This document shows, piece after piece, positions 46,383 to 53,798 of a stretch of 64,000 bases of DNA. The notes beneath the pieces were generated by a model. That model made no database searches, had not been told where the DNA came from, and saw only the letters and a list, made by a program, of their open reading frames with translations. Origin of the DNA: Ferruginibacter lapsinanis (lineage in GTDB: Bacteria; Bacteroidota; Bacteroidia; Chitinophagales; Chitinophagaceae); contig NZ_CP086063.1 in assembly GCF_020783315.1 (NCBI RefSeq), forward strand, positions 2,530,501-2,594,500, in the 5' to 3' direction. Made by a program: the position numbers and the translations under genes. Every line of letters starts with the position of its first letter. Position 1 is the stretch's first letter.

Positions 46383-47291
46383 TCAGAAAATTAAAGTTCC
46401 TGAGGGCAAAGATACATTACCTTGTAGGCCACCGGTATGGACACATACAATATCTGAACCAGGTTTAAAAATATCTTTTTTGATAGAATCAATAATGCCG
46501 TACATCAATTTACCCGTATAAACGAAGTCAGTAGGTAATTGGTATTGATCATATAGGTCATTCATGAATGATATCAATTCAGGTGTTTTTTTTGCATACC
46601 CACCAAAGTGATAGTCATTCAAAATAGTAAGCTGTTTCAAATCTGAAGTGGTATTAATGATGGCTGAAATATCCTCTTGAATATTTGTCATTCCTTTTAA
46701 TACACTTACTCCAATTATTTGCTGATTTGCTTTACATCCAAGTAATAACCCTGCGATGGTGGTAGCAGTGCCTATGGCCGAACAGATATGAGTAGCATTG
46801 CTATTGGCTAAGAATTGGATGATCATCGAAGCACCTTTTGCGCCAAGTGGGTGGTAGCCACCTTCAGGAATAAGGATATGTTCTCCAAATTGCATTGTTA
46901 GGCGTTGGGCAAATGATAATGCTTTTTTTTGTGCATATAGCTCTCTGGAAATAAAATGGAGATGCATTCCATCAGCAATACATTGTTGCAATGTATGCGA
47001 TAGTTGTTGGGGCTTCTCACCTCTAACAATACCTATAGATTTTAATCCTGATAGTTTGCAGGCATAAGCAGTTGCCGATAGGTGGTTGGAATACGGGCCT
47101 CCAAAAGTAATGATCGTTTTATGGGTGCTGTTATTAGCTTCCTGTAAAAAATAATGTAGCTTAAATAATTTATTCCCAGAAATAACAGGGTGTATCTTAT
47201 CCAGTCTCAATACTGAAAGCTTTATTTGCTTTCTGACAAATAAGTCATTTTCAAGTCTTTCAAGTATTATATTTTCAGAGTTTAAGAGCAT
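46383..47291 (-). CDS. PLP-dependent D-cysteine desulfhydrase / ACC deaminase family enzyme
   Basis: A 302-residue fold-type II PLP enzyme. The cofactor lysine is K41 in GNKLFKLHY; GGPYSNHLSATAYACKL contacts the substrate and cofactor, and a Ser/Thr-rich SAIGTATTIAGLLLG holds the phosphate. Homologues are D-cysteine desulfhydrases or 1-aminocyclopropane-1-carboxylate deaminases; the Bacteroidota members of this length are uncharacterised, so activity is stated at family level. The start at 47291 (MLLNSENIILERL) is where family similarity begins, 14 codons after the first possible ATG. Confidence 0.85.
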   Translation of the reverse strand: MLLNSENIILERLENDLFVRKQIKLSVLRLDKIHPVISGNKLFKLHYFLQEANNSTHKTIITFGGPYSNHLSATAYACKLSGLKSIGIVRGEKPQQLSHTLQQCIADGMHLHFISRELYAQKKALSFAQRLTMQFGEHILIPEGGYHPLGAKGASMIIQFLANSNATHICSAIGTATTIAGLLLGCKANQQIIGVSVLKGMTNIQEDISAIINTTSDLKQLTILNDYHFGGYAKKTPELISFMNDLYDQYQLPTDFVYTGKLMYGIIDSIKKDIFKPGSDIVCVHTGGLQGNVSLPSGTLIF

Positions 47292-47364
47292 TATTTGTAA
47301 ATAATTAGCTGATTGTCTTATTTTCGCTGCCACAATTAGTTTTCAGTAACCTATAATCTTATTT

Positions 47365-48264
47365 ATGCAACCAACACTTTTAATATTAGCCGCAGGAATG
47401 GCAAGCAGATACGGTAGTATGAAACAAACCCAATCTTTTGGTCCTGACGGCGAAACTATTATGGATTATTCGATTTACGATGCTATCCGTGCCGGTTTTG
47501 GCAAGGTAGTATTTATTATTCGTAAAGATTTTGCTGATGATTTTAAAGCCATTTTTGAACCCAAACTTAAAGGTAAAATAGCAACTGAATATGTGTTTCA
47601 GGAAAAAGATTCTTTTCTGCCGGATGTGCAGGTACCGGCAGATCGTACCAAACCATGGGGAACCGGGCATGCGGTATTGTGTGCAAGAGATGTGGTAAAA
47701 GAACCTTTTGCTGTGATCAATGCGGATGATTTTTATGGTAAAGATTCTTTTATAAAAGCGGCAGATTTTTTAAAAAATGTATGTTCAGAAAAGACCTATT
47801 GTATCATTGGATATGAATTGTCAAAAACTTTAAGTGAACACGGTACGGTAAGCAGGGGGGTATGCCAGGTGGATGCAGACAATAATCTTGTAAGTATCAA
47901 AGAAAGAACAAAGATCTATCGGGAAAATGACACTATTGTTTTTGAAGAAAATGATGAGAAACATACTGTTCCGAATAATTCAAGTGTATCAATGAATTTC
48001 TGGGGATTTCATCCGTCATTATTTGATACAACAGAAAAGTTGTTTCATTCCTTTGTTAAAGAAAATCTGGAGAATATAAAATCAGAATTTTTTATTCCGA
48101 TCATTGCAGAAGACTTTATGCATCGCTTAGGTGGAGAAATAAAAGTAATACCTACTTCAGCGCAATGGTTTGGAGTTACCTACAAAGAAGATGCCCCGGG
48201 TGTAAAGGCGAGCATTGATAAATTAGTAGCTTCAGGAGAATATCCTGCTTCACTTTGGAAGTGA
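47365..48264 (+). CDS. sugar-phosphate nucleotidyltransferase family protein
   Basis: A 299-residue cytosolic enzyme with a GT-A-like nucleotidyltransferase fold. The nucleotide loop is LAAGMASRYGSMKQ, followed by WGTGHAVLCARDVV and the metal-binding VINADDFYG. The last part has TFGVTYKED-like residues (QWFGVTYKEDAPGVKASI) found in Bacteroidota homologues. The sugar and nucleotide are unknown. A shared hairpin terminator follows. The ORF diverges from the PLP gene. Confidence 0.88.
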   Translation: MQPTLLILAAGMASRYGSMKQTQSFGPDGETIMDYSIYDAIRAGFGKVVFIIRKDFADDFKAIFEPKLKGKIATEYVFQEKDSFLPDVQVPADRTKPWGTGHAVLCARDVVKEPFAVINADDFYGKDSFIKAADFLKNVCSEKTYCIIGYELSKTLSEHGTVSRGVCQVDADNNLVSIKERTKIYRENDTIVFEENDEKHTVPNNSSVSMNFWGFHPSLFDTTEKLFHSFVKENLENIKSEFFIPIIAEDFMHRLGGEIKVIPTSAQWFGVTYKEDAPGVKASIDKLVASGEYPASLWK

Positions 48265-48283
48265 TTAGAAATAAAATGTATAT

Positions 48284-48322
48284 AAAAAAAGAGAGCCACA
48301 TTTCTGTAGCTCTCTTTTTTAT
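48284..48322. terminator. bidirectional terminator
   Basis: Hairpin arms AGAGAGC and GCTCTCT are flanked by A7 on the left and T6 on the right, between convergent genes. Confidence 0.85.
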
Positions 48323-48352
48323 TTTTATCAGGTTTAGGGGTTATATGAATAT

Positions 48353-49456
48353 TTAGTTACCAACTACCATAAACACAAACTCTTCCATTTTCTTTATTTG
48401 CTGACCTCTTTCCAAGCCTCTTAAGCCATTATTGGAGGGAGTTTTAATATTTTCACGAAGACTTTCATCTTTCTTTAATTCATCCAAAGCTTTGAAGATA
48501 TTTTTAGATTTTGTTGCGTAAACAACACCATCAGCTTTTGTGTCTTTACCGGTGATAATACCTATGATCTCGCCATTACGGTTGATAACCGGTCCGCCAC
48601 TGTTACCAGGATTGGCTGATACAGTTAACTGATAAGCGGTAGAGTCTCCATCGCTACCGGATTTAGCACTTACATACCCTTCGCCATAAACGATCTCGTT
48701 ACGAGGATACCCTAATGTAAAGAATTGATCGCCTAGATTAGCGTTGGTCTTATTAATACTATAAGGTAAGTTGCTGATAGCTTTATAAGAGGCGTCACTT
48801 ATTTTTAAAATAGCCAGATCTGAAGTGTTATCTGTGTAAACAGCAACAGCAGTAAAATACTCGCCTTTGTTGTTCTGTACGTAAATGTTTTTCATTTTAC
48901 CGATGACATGGGCATTAGTAACCAAGTATCCTTTGCCATCAATTAAAAAACCTGTAGCTCTATAATCAACCTTGGGCTCAACTTTAACAGGAGTAGTGGT
49001 GTTACCTTGTTTATTAGATTTCAGTTTTGCAACTTCTGCATTAGTCTGATTGATCTTACTTACTAATTCCTGGTAGTTTTCATTGCCATATTTTTTGGCA
49101 TAATTTACAACTACACCCGTAGAGGCAATTGAAATTACCCCTGCAATAGAGGCTGCTACAGCGATATTACGTTTGTATTTACCCCACAGGTAAAGTACTT
49201 TAGCAGTACCTGTAAGTTTAGGTTGCGCTATAAAACCTTCATCCAATAGTTTGGTTTCTACCTCATGCAATGAATGTTTAAGCGTTTTCAAGGCACCAAA
49301 TTTGTTCAGTTCCTGCAAAAAATAGATATGCTCAACCACTAATTGGTCAACTTCAGGGTTGCTTTTACGCAACTCCTCAAACATGACGATCTCATGCTGT
49401 GGCATTTCGCCTCTGTGGTATCTTTCAACCGCATCCAATAACATTACTTCATCCAT
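48353..49456 (-). CDS. membrane-anchored trypsin-like serine protease downstream of an ECF sigma gene
   Basis: A 367-residue protein. The N-terminal ~90 residues are helical and cytosolic (LLDAVERYHRGEMPQHEIVMFEELR), in the position of an anti-sigma domain but with no zinc motif. A membrane helix follows (about 98-117, IAVAASIAGVISIASTGVVV), a short coiled-coil, and then a periplasmic S1/DegP-like protease domain with H183 (VTNAHVIG), D213 (TSDLAIL) and S286 (GNSGGPV). There is no PDZ domain. It begins one base after the sigma gene stop (start M at 49456), so the pair is translationally linked. A protease joined to a sigma-binding-like domain suggests signal-dependent release of the sigma factor (inference). 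Confidence 0.85.
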   Translation of the reverse strand: MDEVMLLDAVERYHRGEMPQHEIVMFEELRKSNPEVDQLVVEHIYFLQELNKFGALKTLKHSLHEVETKLLDEGFIAQPKLTGTAKVLYLWGKYKRNIAVAASIAGVISIASTGVVVNYAKKYGNENYQELVSKINQTNAEVAKLKSNKQGNTTTPVKVEPKVDYRATGFLIDGKGYLVTNAHVIGKMKNIYVQNNKGEYFTAVAVYTDNTSDLAILKISDASYKAISNLPYSINKTNANLGDQFFTLGYPRNEIVYGEGYVSAKSGSDGDSTAYQLTVSANPGNSGGPVINRNGEIIGIITGKDTKADGVVYATKSKNIFKALDELKKDESLRENIKTPSNNGLRGLERGQQIKKMEEFVFMVVGN

Positions 49457-49457
49457 T

Positions 49458-50024
49458 TTATTGACCGTTTTTATATTGAGCAAAAAATATTTTCTTCAAT
49501 CTCATTAAACACTTATACTTCTGTGTTTTAGCATTATCTGCATTGGTATAGCCAAACTCAGATGCTATGGTCTGCATATTCTTATTTTGCAGGTAATAGG
49601 CATCTAATAAACTTTTGCAAGGTTCGCCAATCTTGCTCATGGCACTTTCCATTAATACAAAGTCGTTGTTCCTCTTTTCGTGCTCTTCAACTTCTTCTTC
49701 AACAGGTATAGTCTCTTCAAGGCTGTCAATTTGTGAGCTATATCGATGAAGCTGTTGTAATTTTTTAAGCCATAATCTCCGGCATACGGAATATACATAC
49801 GTTTTAATTTTACAGTTTAACTCAAATGTGTTGCTACTCGCTTTTTCATACAGCACCATCATCGTTTCCTGAAAAATATCACGGGCATCATCTACCGATC
49901 CATTATTATTCAAGATAAAAGCCTGTACCATGTTATAATTTTCACGGTATATAGCCTCTATCGCTACATTGTCATTTTGTGCCAATCCTTTCAATAGGGC
50001 ATTTTCTTGTTCTTGTGTACTCAC
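49458..50024 (-). CDS. ECF RNA polymerase sigma factor
   Basis: A 188-residue ECF sigma factor with region 2 (VAIEAIYRENYNMVQAFIL, VDDARDIFQETMMVLYEKA) and region 4 (EPCKSLLDAYYLQNKNMQTIA, EFGYTNADNAKTQKYKCLMRLKK). The acidic linker EETIPVEEEVEEHEKR joins the two. It lies one base upstream of a membrane-anchored trypsin-like protease. It is divergent from a heptad-repeat lipoprotein gene across a 142-base gap that contains a GTAACCC/GGGTTAC inverted pair (50058-50064 and 50096-50102). Confidence 0.93.
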   Translation of the reverse strand: MSTQEQENALLKGLAQNDNVAIEAIYRENYNMVQAFILNNNGSVDDARDIFQETMMVLYEKASSNTFELNCKIKTYVYSVCRRLWLKKLQQLHRYSSQIDSLEETIPVEEEVEEHEKRNNDFVLMESAMSKIGEPCKSLLDAYYLQNKNMQTIASEFGYTNADNAKTQKYKCLMRLKKIFFAQYKNGQ

Positions 50025-50166
50025 CTGGCTTATATTAATACAGTTTTGGGTAAATAGTAACCCGTTGCAAAGAAAAATAAATTTTTTCTAAATATGGGTT
50101 ACCTTTTTCGGTTTAGGGTATAAATGCCCATATAACCGTTATATAAACCAATAAAAAAACAAAAAA

Positions 50167-50376
50167 ATGAAAAAAGTAATTTTCGCTATCGCAATCGTAA
50201 CTGCATTTGCAGCTTGTAACAACTCAACTACAGAAGCTCCTGCTACTGATTCAACTGCTGTAAAAATTGATTCAGCTGCTGCAAAAGTAGATTCAGCTGC
50301 TGCAAAAGTAGATTCAGCTGCTGCAAAAGTAGATTCAGCTGCTGCTAAGATCGATACTGCTGCAAAAAAGAAGTAA
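50167..50376 (+). CDS. small heptad-repeat lipoprotein
   Basis: A 69-residue protein. The signal ends in TAFAAC, placing the lipidated cysteine at residue 17. After CNNSTTEAPATDSTAV the chain is five near-identical heptads (KIDSAAA, KVDSAAA three times, KIDTAAK) and a C-terminal KKK. Ile/Val and Ala spacing fits a coiled coil. This layout resembles the murein lipoprotein Lpp of Proteobacteria, a trimeric coil with a C-terminal lysine that can be linked to peptidoglycan, but no homology is claimed. The antisense ORF over the same bases is a shadow of the repeat. It lies opposite an ECF sigma gene. Confidence 0.8.
   Translation: MKKVIFAIAIVTAFAACNNSTTEAPATDSTAVKIDSAAAKVDSAAAKVDSAAAKVDSAAAKIDTAAKKK
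50269..50352 (+). repeat. 21-base tandem repeat in the lipoprotein gene
   Basis: Three perfect tandem copies of a 21-base unit (50269-50331, starting GATTCAGCTGCTGCAAAAGT) and one degenerate copy encode the heptads. Perfect identity at DNA level indicates recent expansion or contraction. Confidence 0.95.
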
Positions 50377-50455
50377 TTTAACAAGCCGGTTTGATTGCTT
50401 GTTGAACTTTACCGGTTTTATATAAAGATTTTTCATATGGCAAGCAATCGTTAAA

Positions 50456-50488
50456 GTCGCCCCGTTTTTACGGGGCGTCTCTATTTTA
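50456..50488 (+). terminator. terminator of the lipoprotein gene
   Basis: A GC-rich hairpin (CGCCCC with GGGGCG, loop about CGTTTTTAC), followed by a T-rich stretch, about 80 bases after the lipoprotein stop. Confidence 0.75.
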
Positions 50489-50495
50489 AAAAATA

Positions 50496-50526
50496 TTGGA
50501 AATTAAATGAGTATTTATTACCTTCG
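50496..50526 (+). promoter_or_regulatory. candidate promoter of the aromatic operon leader
   Basis: TTG at 50496 and TACCTTCG at 50519 (one mismatch to TAnnTTTG) are separated by 20 bases, close to the Bacteroidota -33/-7 arrangement. Transcription would begin near 50532, just before an ATG at 50534 that opens the leader peptide. Confidence 0.5.
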
Positions 50527-50533
50527 CAACTCA

Positions 50534-50608
50534 ATGACATTAACAGTAAAAAATACCCGATTTTATTTTAGCTTCTATTTTATAAATAGAAAGGGGATTT
50601 TTTGTTAA
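50534..50608 (+). CDS. Phe/Tyr-rich attenuator leader peptide
   Basis: A 24-codon ORF (start 50534, stop TAA 50606-50608) encoding MTLTVKNTRFYFSFYFINRK then GIFC. Six of seven consecutive codons (50561-50581) are Phe or Tyr, which is far from chance in a leader directly before pheA and tyrA genes. An in-frame ATG at 50507 would give 33 codons with the same core; I prefer 50534 from the promoter position, without being sure. The peptide probably has no function apart from letting ribosomes stall when charged tRNA-Phe or tRNA-Tyr is scarce, the mechanism known for pheA, trp and his leaders of enteric bacteria. It was too short for routine gene calling. Confidence 0.75.
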   Translation: MTLTVKNTRFYFSFYFINRKGIFC

Positions 50609-50651
50609 AAACTGAACTAAAACGATTGAAAATATTAACATAAAAAATCCC
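50594..50651 (+). promoter_or_regulatory. antiterminator pairing of the aromatic leader
   Basis: GGGATTTTTT (50594-50603), just before the leader stop codon, is exactly complementary to AAAAAATCCC (50642-50651), the 5' arm of the terminator. The same bases can instead pair with AAAAAATACCC (50548-50558, one bulged A) upstream of the Phe/Tyr codons. Stalling on those codons would mask the upstream segment and favour antitermination. Confidence 0.7.
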
Positions 50652-50674
50652 GGCTAAAAGGTCGGGATTTTTAT
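50643..50674 (+). terminator. attenuator terminator before pheA
   Basis: A hairpin of 10 base pairs (AAAAATCCCG at 50643-50652 with CGGGATTTTT at 50663-50672), extendable through G-U and C-G pairs to a loop of four A, with a T-rich exit. It lies 10 bases before the pheA ATG, with no gene ending just before it, so it is a conditional terminator. Confidence 0.85.
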
Positions 50675-50684
50675 TTAAGTCAAT

Positions 50685-51509
50685 ATGAATAAAAAAGTGT
50701 CTATACAGGGTTTTGAAGGTAGTTTTCACCAGATGGCGGCCCGTAACTTCTTTGGAAAGAATGTAGAAGTAGTATGTTGCTCAACTTTTAAAGAGTTGAT
50801 CAATATTGCTGAAAATAAAACCGAAAGTGACGGAGGTGTTATGGCAATAGAAAATTCTATTGCAGGAAGCATTTTACCTAACTATAATCTGTTACAAAAA
50901 AGCAATCTCAAAATTGTTGGCGAGGTATACCTGCAGATAAAGCAAAATTTGTTGGTGAATCCGGGTGTTAAATTGGAGGATATCCGTGAAGTTCATTCCC
51001 ATCCTATGGCAATACAACAATGCTTTGGTTTTTTAGATAAGTACAATTGGAAATTAATTGAAACGGAAGATACCGCTTTAAGTGCCAAGCATGTTCATCA
51101 GCATCATAGCAAACATATTGCTGCTATTGCAAGCAAATTGGCCGCCGAGTTATTTGATCTTGAAATGATCGCTCCTAATATTCAAACGCTTAAAAATAAC
51201 TATACCCGTTTTTTGATCTTACAAAGAGAAAAAGAAGTGCTGGAAATTGAAGGCGCTAATAAAGCGTCCATTAATTTTCATACAGATCACTCTAAAGGAA
51301 GCCTGGCTAAAGTACTTACCTGTATTGCAGATGCAGGGATCAATCTTAGTAAGCTTCAATCGTTTCCCATTCCGGGCAGCAATTTCAAATATTCATTTCA
51401 TGCTGATCTGGAATTTGAAGGAAAAGATCAATTGGATAAAGTATTAGTGGCTTTGAAAAAGATGACAGAAAGTTTAAAGATCTATGGTGTTTATAAAAAC
51501 GGAAAATAA
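50685..51509 (+). CDS. pheA: prephenate dehydratase
   Basis: Converts prephenate to phenylpyruvate in phenylalanine synthesis, 274 residues. Catalytic periplasmic-binding-like domains: SIQGFEGSFHQMAARNFFG, GGVMAIENSIAGSILPNY, VHSHPMAIQQC and NYTRFLILQRE (the T-R-F active-site motif). A C-terminal ACT domain (about 195-274: KASINFHTDHSKGSLAKVL, INLSKLQSFPIPGS) gives feedback control by phenylalanine. No chorismate mutase is fused to it; that activity is on the DAHP synthase gene downstream. It is the first gene after the Phe/Tyr attenuator. Confidence 0.95.
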   Translation: MNKKVSIQGFEGSFHQMAARNFFGKNVEVVCCSTFKELINIAENKTESDGGVMAIENSIAGSILPNYNLLQKSNLKIVGEVYLQIKQNLLVNPGVKLEDIREVHSHPMAIQQCFGFLDKYNWKLIETEDTALSAKHVHQHHSKHIAAIASKLAAELFDLEMIAPNIQTLKNNYTRFLILQREKEVLEIEGANKASINFHTDHSKGSLAKVLTCIADAGINLSKLQSFPIPGSNFKYSFHADLEFEGKDQLDKVLVALKKMTESLKIYGVYKNGK

Positions 51510-51510
51510 A

Positions 51511-51598
51511 TGATAGAACACAGATAGAACTGATTTGACTGATAAACACTTATACGATCATGATGATAAGTACAATAAGTCGAATCAGCGTTCTGTCA
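51511..51598. repeat. imperfect inverted repeat between pheA and the aminotransferase gene
   Basis: The left part (TGATAGAAC ... CTGATTTGACT) and the right part (AGTCGAATCAG ... GTTCTGTCA) are inverted copies, with a 10-base insertion in the left arm, and inner arms ACTTAT/ATAAGT. It fills nearly the whole gap. Confidence 0.65.
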
Positions 51599-51610
51599 AA
51601 AAAATAAACA

Positions 51611-52795
51611 ATGAAAACAGCAAAAAGATTAGACGGTATCGGCGAATACTATTTTTCTCAAAAACTGAGAGAGATAGATGAAATGAACAAACAGGGAAAG
51701 AATGTGATCAGTTTGGGCATTGGCAGTCCTGATCTGCCGCCGCATCCTTCAGTGATAAAAGCTTTGCAGGAAGAAGCGGCAAAGCCTAATCAGCATGGAT
51801 ATCAAAGCTATAAAGGTAGTCCGGTCTTTAGAAATGCCATTGCAAAATGGTACAATAAATGGTACGGTGTGTCATTGAATCCCGATACGGAAATATTGCC
51901 ATTGATCGGTAGCAAAGAAGGTATCATGCATATTTGCATGACCTATATCAACGAAGGTGATCTGGTATTAATTCCCAATCCTGGTTATCCTACATACAGG
52001 AGTGCAGCAAAGATCGCAGGAGGTATTTGTGTTGAATATAGTTTAGAAAAAAAGAATAATTGGTATCCTGATTTTTTGGAGTTACAACAAATTATCCGTG
52101 TCCATAAAAGTATGCAAGAGAAAATGGGAGGTGAAGGACGGAATGTGTTGATGTTTGTAAACTATCCGCATATGCCAACGGGGCAATTGCCTTCAAAGGA
52201 TCTGTTTGAAAAGCTGGTGCAATTTGCTCAAAGAAATAATGTTATACTTGTTCATGATAATCCATACAGTTTTATTTTGAATGATAAGCCAATGAGCTTA
52301 TTGAGTGTTGAAGGAGCTAAGGAAGTAGCCATAGAATTGAACTCATTGAGTAAAAGTCATAATATGGCAGGGTGGAGAATTGGGATGCTTTGCGGGGCAA
52401 AAGAAAGAATAGATGAAGTTTTACGATTCAAAAGTAATATGGATAGTGGCATGTTTTTGCCCGTTCAACTGGCTGCAGCAAAGGCATTGGAATTAGAGCA
52501 GGATTGGCATGATGAGGTAAATAAAGTATACGCACAAAGAAGAAAGAAAGTTTTTGAATTGCTGAATTTATTGAATTGTAATTATGATGAAGATCAGGCA
52601 GGGTTATTTGTTTGGGCATCTATTCCATTGCATTATAAAGATGGGTTTGAGTTAAGTGATGAAGTATTGCACAAAAGCAATGTGTTTATTACGCCTGGAG
52701 GAATATTTGGTAGCGCAGGAAACAATTACATAAGAGTAAGTTTATGCAGCACTGAAGAAAAAATTGAAGAAGCGATAAAAAGAATTAAAAACTAA
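51611..52795 (+). CDS. aminotransferase class I/II, probably of aromatic amino acid synthesis
   Basis: A 394-residue fold-type I PLP aminotransferase. The cofactor lysine is K248 in SLSKSHNMAGWRIG; PNPGYPTYRSAAK and the Arg near the end (YIRVSLCS) bind substrate. The residue that is normally Asn in the NPTG motif, which hydrogen-bonds the PLP ring oxygen, is Met here (YPHMPTG, M188). Placement between pheA and tyrA implies it makes phenylalanine and tyrosine from phenylpyruvate and hydroxyphenylpyruvate or acts on prephenate (inference from context). It may instead be a more general aspartate or methionine aminotransferase. Confidence 0.88.
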   Translation: MKTAKRLDGIGEYYFSQKLREIDEMNKQGKNVISLGIGSPDLPPHPSVIKALQEEAAKPNQHGYQSYKGSPVFRNAIAKWYNKWYGVSLNPDTEILPLIGSKEGIMHICMTYINEGDLVLIPNPGYPTYRSAAKIAGGICVEYSLEKKNNWYPDFLELQQIIRVHKSMQEKMGGEGRNVLMFVNYPHMPTGQLPSKDLFEKLVQFAQRNNVILVHDNPYSFILNDKPMSLLSVEGAKEVAIELNSLSKSHNMAGWRIGMLCGAKERIDEVLRFKSNMDSGMFLPVQLAAAKALELEQDWHDEVNKVYAQRRKKVFELLNLLNCNYDEDQAGLFVWASIPLHYKDGFELSDEVLHKSNVFITPGGIFGSAGNNYIRVSLCSTEEKIEEAIKRIKN

Positions 52796-52806
52796 ATTAA
52801 AATAAA

Positions 52807-52882
52807 AAGTAAAAAATGAAAAATAGATTTTAATTGTATAAGGTTCGGTGAATGCGATCTCTTAATTTTTCATTTTTCACTT
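52807..52882. repeat. long A/T-rich inverted repeat between aminotransferase and tyrA
   Basis: Arms of 18 bases (52807-52824 and 52865-52882) match with one mismatch, separated by 40 bases. The sequences are AAAAATGAAAAAT-type strings, of the simple-repeat kind. Confidence 0.65.
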
Positions 52883-52901
52883 TTAGTTTTTCATTAATAA
52901 G

Positions 52902-53750
52902 ATGTTCAACAAGATTACGATAGTTGGTGTTGGTTTAATAAGCGGTTCGTTTGCTTTGGCAATGAAAGAGAAAGGTTTTGCCAAGAAAATAATTGGTGTA
53001 AGCAGAACGGAGGCGTCTGTCAAAAAAGCATTGGAATTAGGTATCATCGATGAGGCATTGCCGTTAGAAGAAGCAGTTAAACAAAGTGATCTGATCTATG
53101 TGGCGATACCGGTTGATGTAACTATCCCAGTAATACAGCAGGTGATGGATTTAATAACAGATGAACAGATCGTTGCAGATGCAGGTTCAACCAAATTTGC
53201 TTTATGTGATGCATTAAAAGATCACCCGATGCGTAAACGTTTTGTAGCAACGCATCCGATGTGGGGTACCGAGTATAGCGGGCCCGAGGCAGCTGTCAAA
53301 GGCGCATTTGAAGGCAGGGCCTGTGTTATTTGTGAAAAAGAAAAAAGTGCAGAAGATGCAGTTGCCAAAATGGAAAATATTTACAAAGCATTTGGTATGC
53401 ATTTAATATATATGGACGCTGCAGCACATGATACACATGCAGCATATGTGAGTCATATTTCTCATATCACATCATTTGCATTGGCAAATACGGTGTTAGA
53501 AAAAGAAAAGGAAGAGAATACCATTTTTGAATTAGCTGGTGGTGGTTTTGAAAGTACTGTGCGGTTGGCTAAAAGTAGTCCGGCTATGTGGGCGCCGATA
53601 TTTATGCAAAATAGAGAGAATGTATTAGATGTTTTAAATGAACACATTTCTCAGTTAAGAAAGTTTAAGGCTAGTCTCGAAAAAGAAAATATTGAGTATC
53701 TGAAAGAGTTGATGGAGAATGCAAATAAAATAAGAGCGATCATTAAATAA
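52902..53750 (+). CDS. tyrA: prephenate dehydrogenase
   Basis: Oxidatively decarboxylates prephenate to 4-hydroxyphenylpyruvate in tyrosine synthesis, 282 residues. N-terminal Rossmann domain with IVGVGLISGSFALAM; catalytic part with DAGSTKFALCDAL, RFVATHPMWGTEYSGPEAA, the catalytic His in ATHPM, and DAAAHDTHAAYVSHISHITSFAL. The second glycine-loop position is Ser (GVGLISGS), still compatible with NAD(P). No ACT domain is attached. It follows the aminotransferase gene across a 106-base gap containing an inverted repeat. Confidence 0.94.
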   Translation: MFNKITIVGVGLISGSFALAMKEKGFAKKIIGVSRTEASVKKALELGIIDEALPLEEAVKQSDLIYVAIPVDVTIPVIQQVMDLITDEQIVADAGSTKFALCDALKDHPMRKRFVATHPMWGTEYSGPEAAVKGAFEGRACVICEKEKSAEDAVAKMENIYKAFGMHLIYMDAAAHDTHAAYVSHISHITSFALANTVLEKEKEENTIFELAGGGFESTVRLAKSSPAMWAPIFMQNRENVLDVLNEHISQLRKFKASLEKENIEYLKELMENANKIRAIIK

Positions 53751-53798
53751 AATATATATCAAAACAGCCCTCTATTAGGCTTTAAGGGCAAAAAAACG

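Noticed and set aside
50058..50102. GTAACCC/GGGTTAC pair as a definite ECF autoregulatory promoter
   Set aside because: The motif spacing and a matching -10 element are not clear enough to call a promoter on either strand; noted only under the sigma gene.
50269..50352. CRISPR-like array
   Set aside because: The 21-base units are directly adjacent without spacers and lie in frame within a coding gene.
50139..50384. Minus-strand ORF with repeated FAAAEST units opposite the heptad lipoprotein
   Set aside because: It is the mirror of the 21-base tandem repeat; the + strand frame has a lipoprotein signal and sensible heptads, the minus frame does not.
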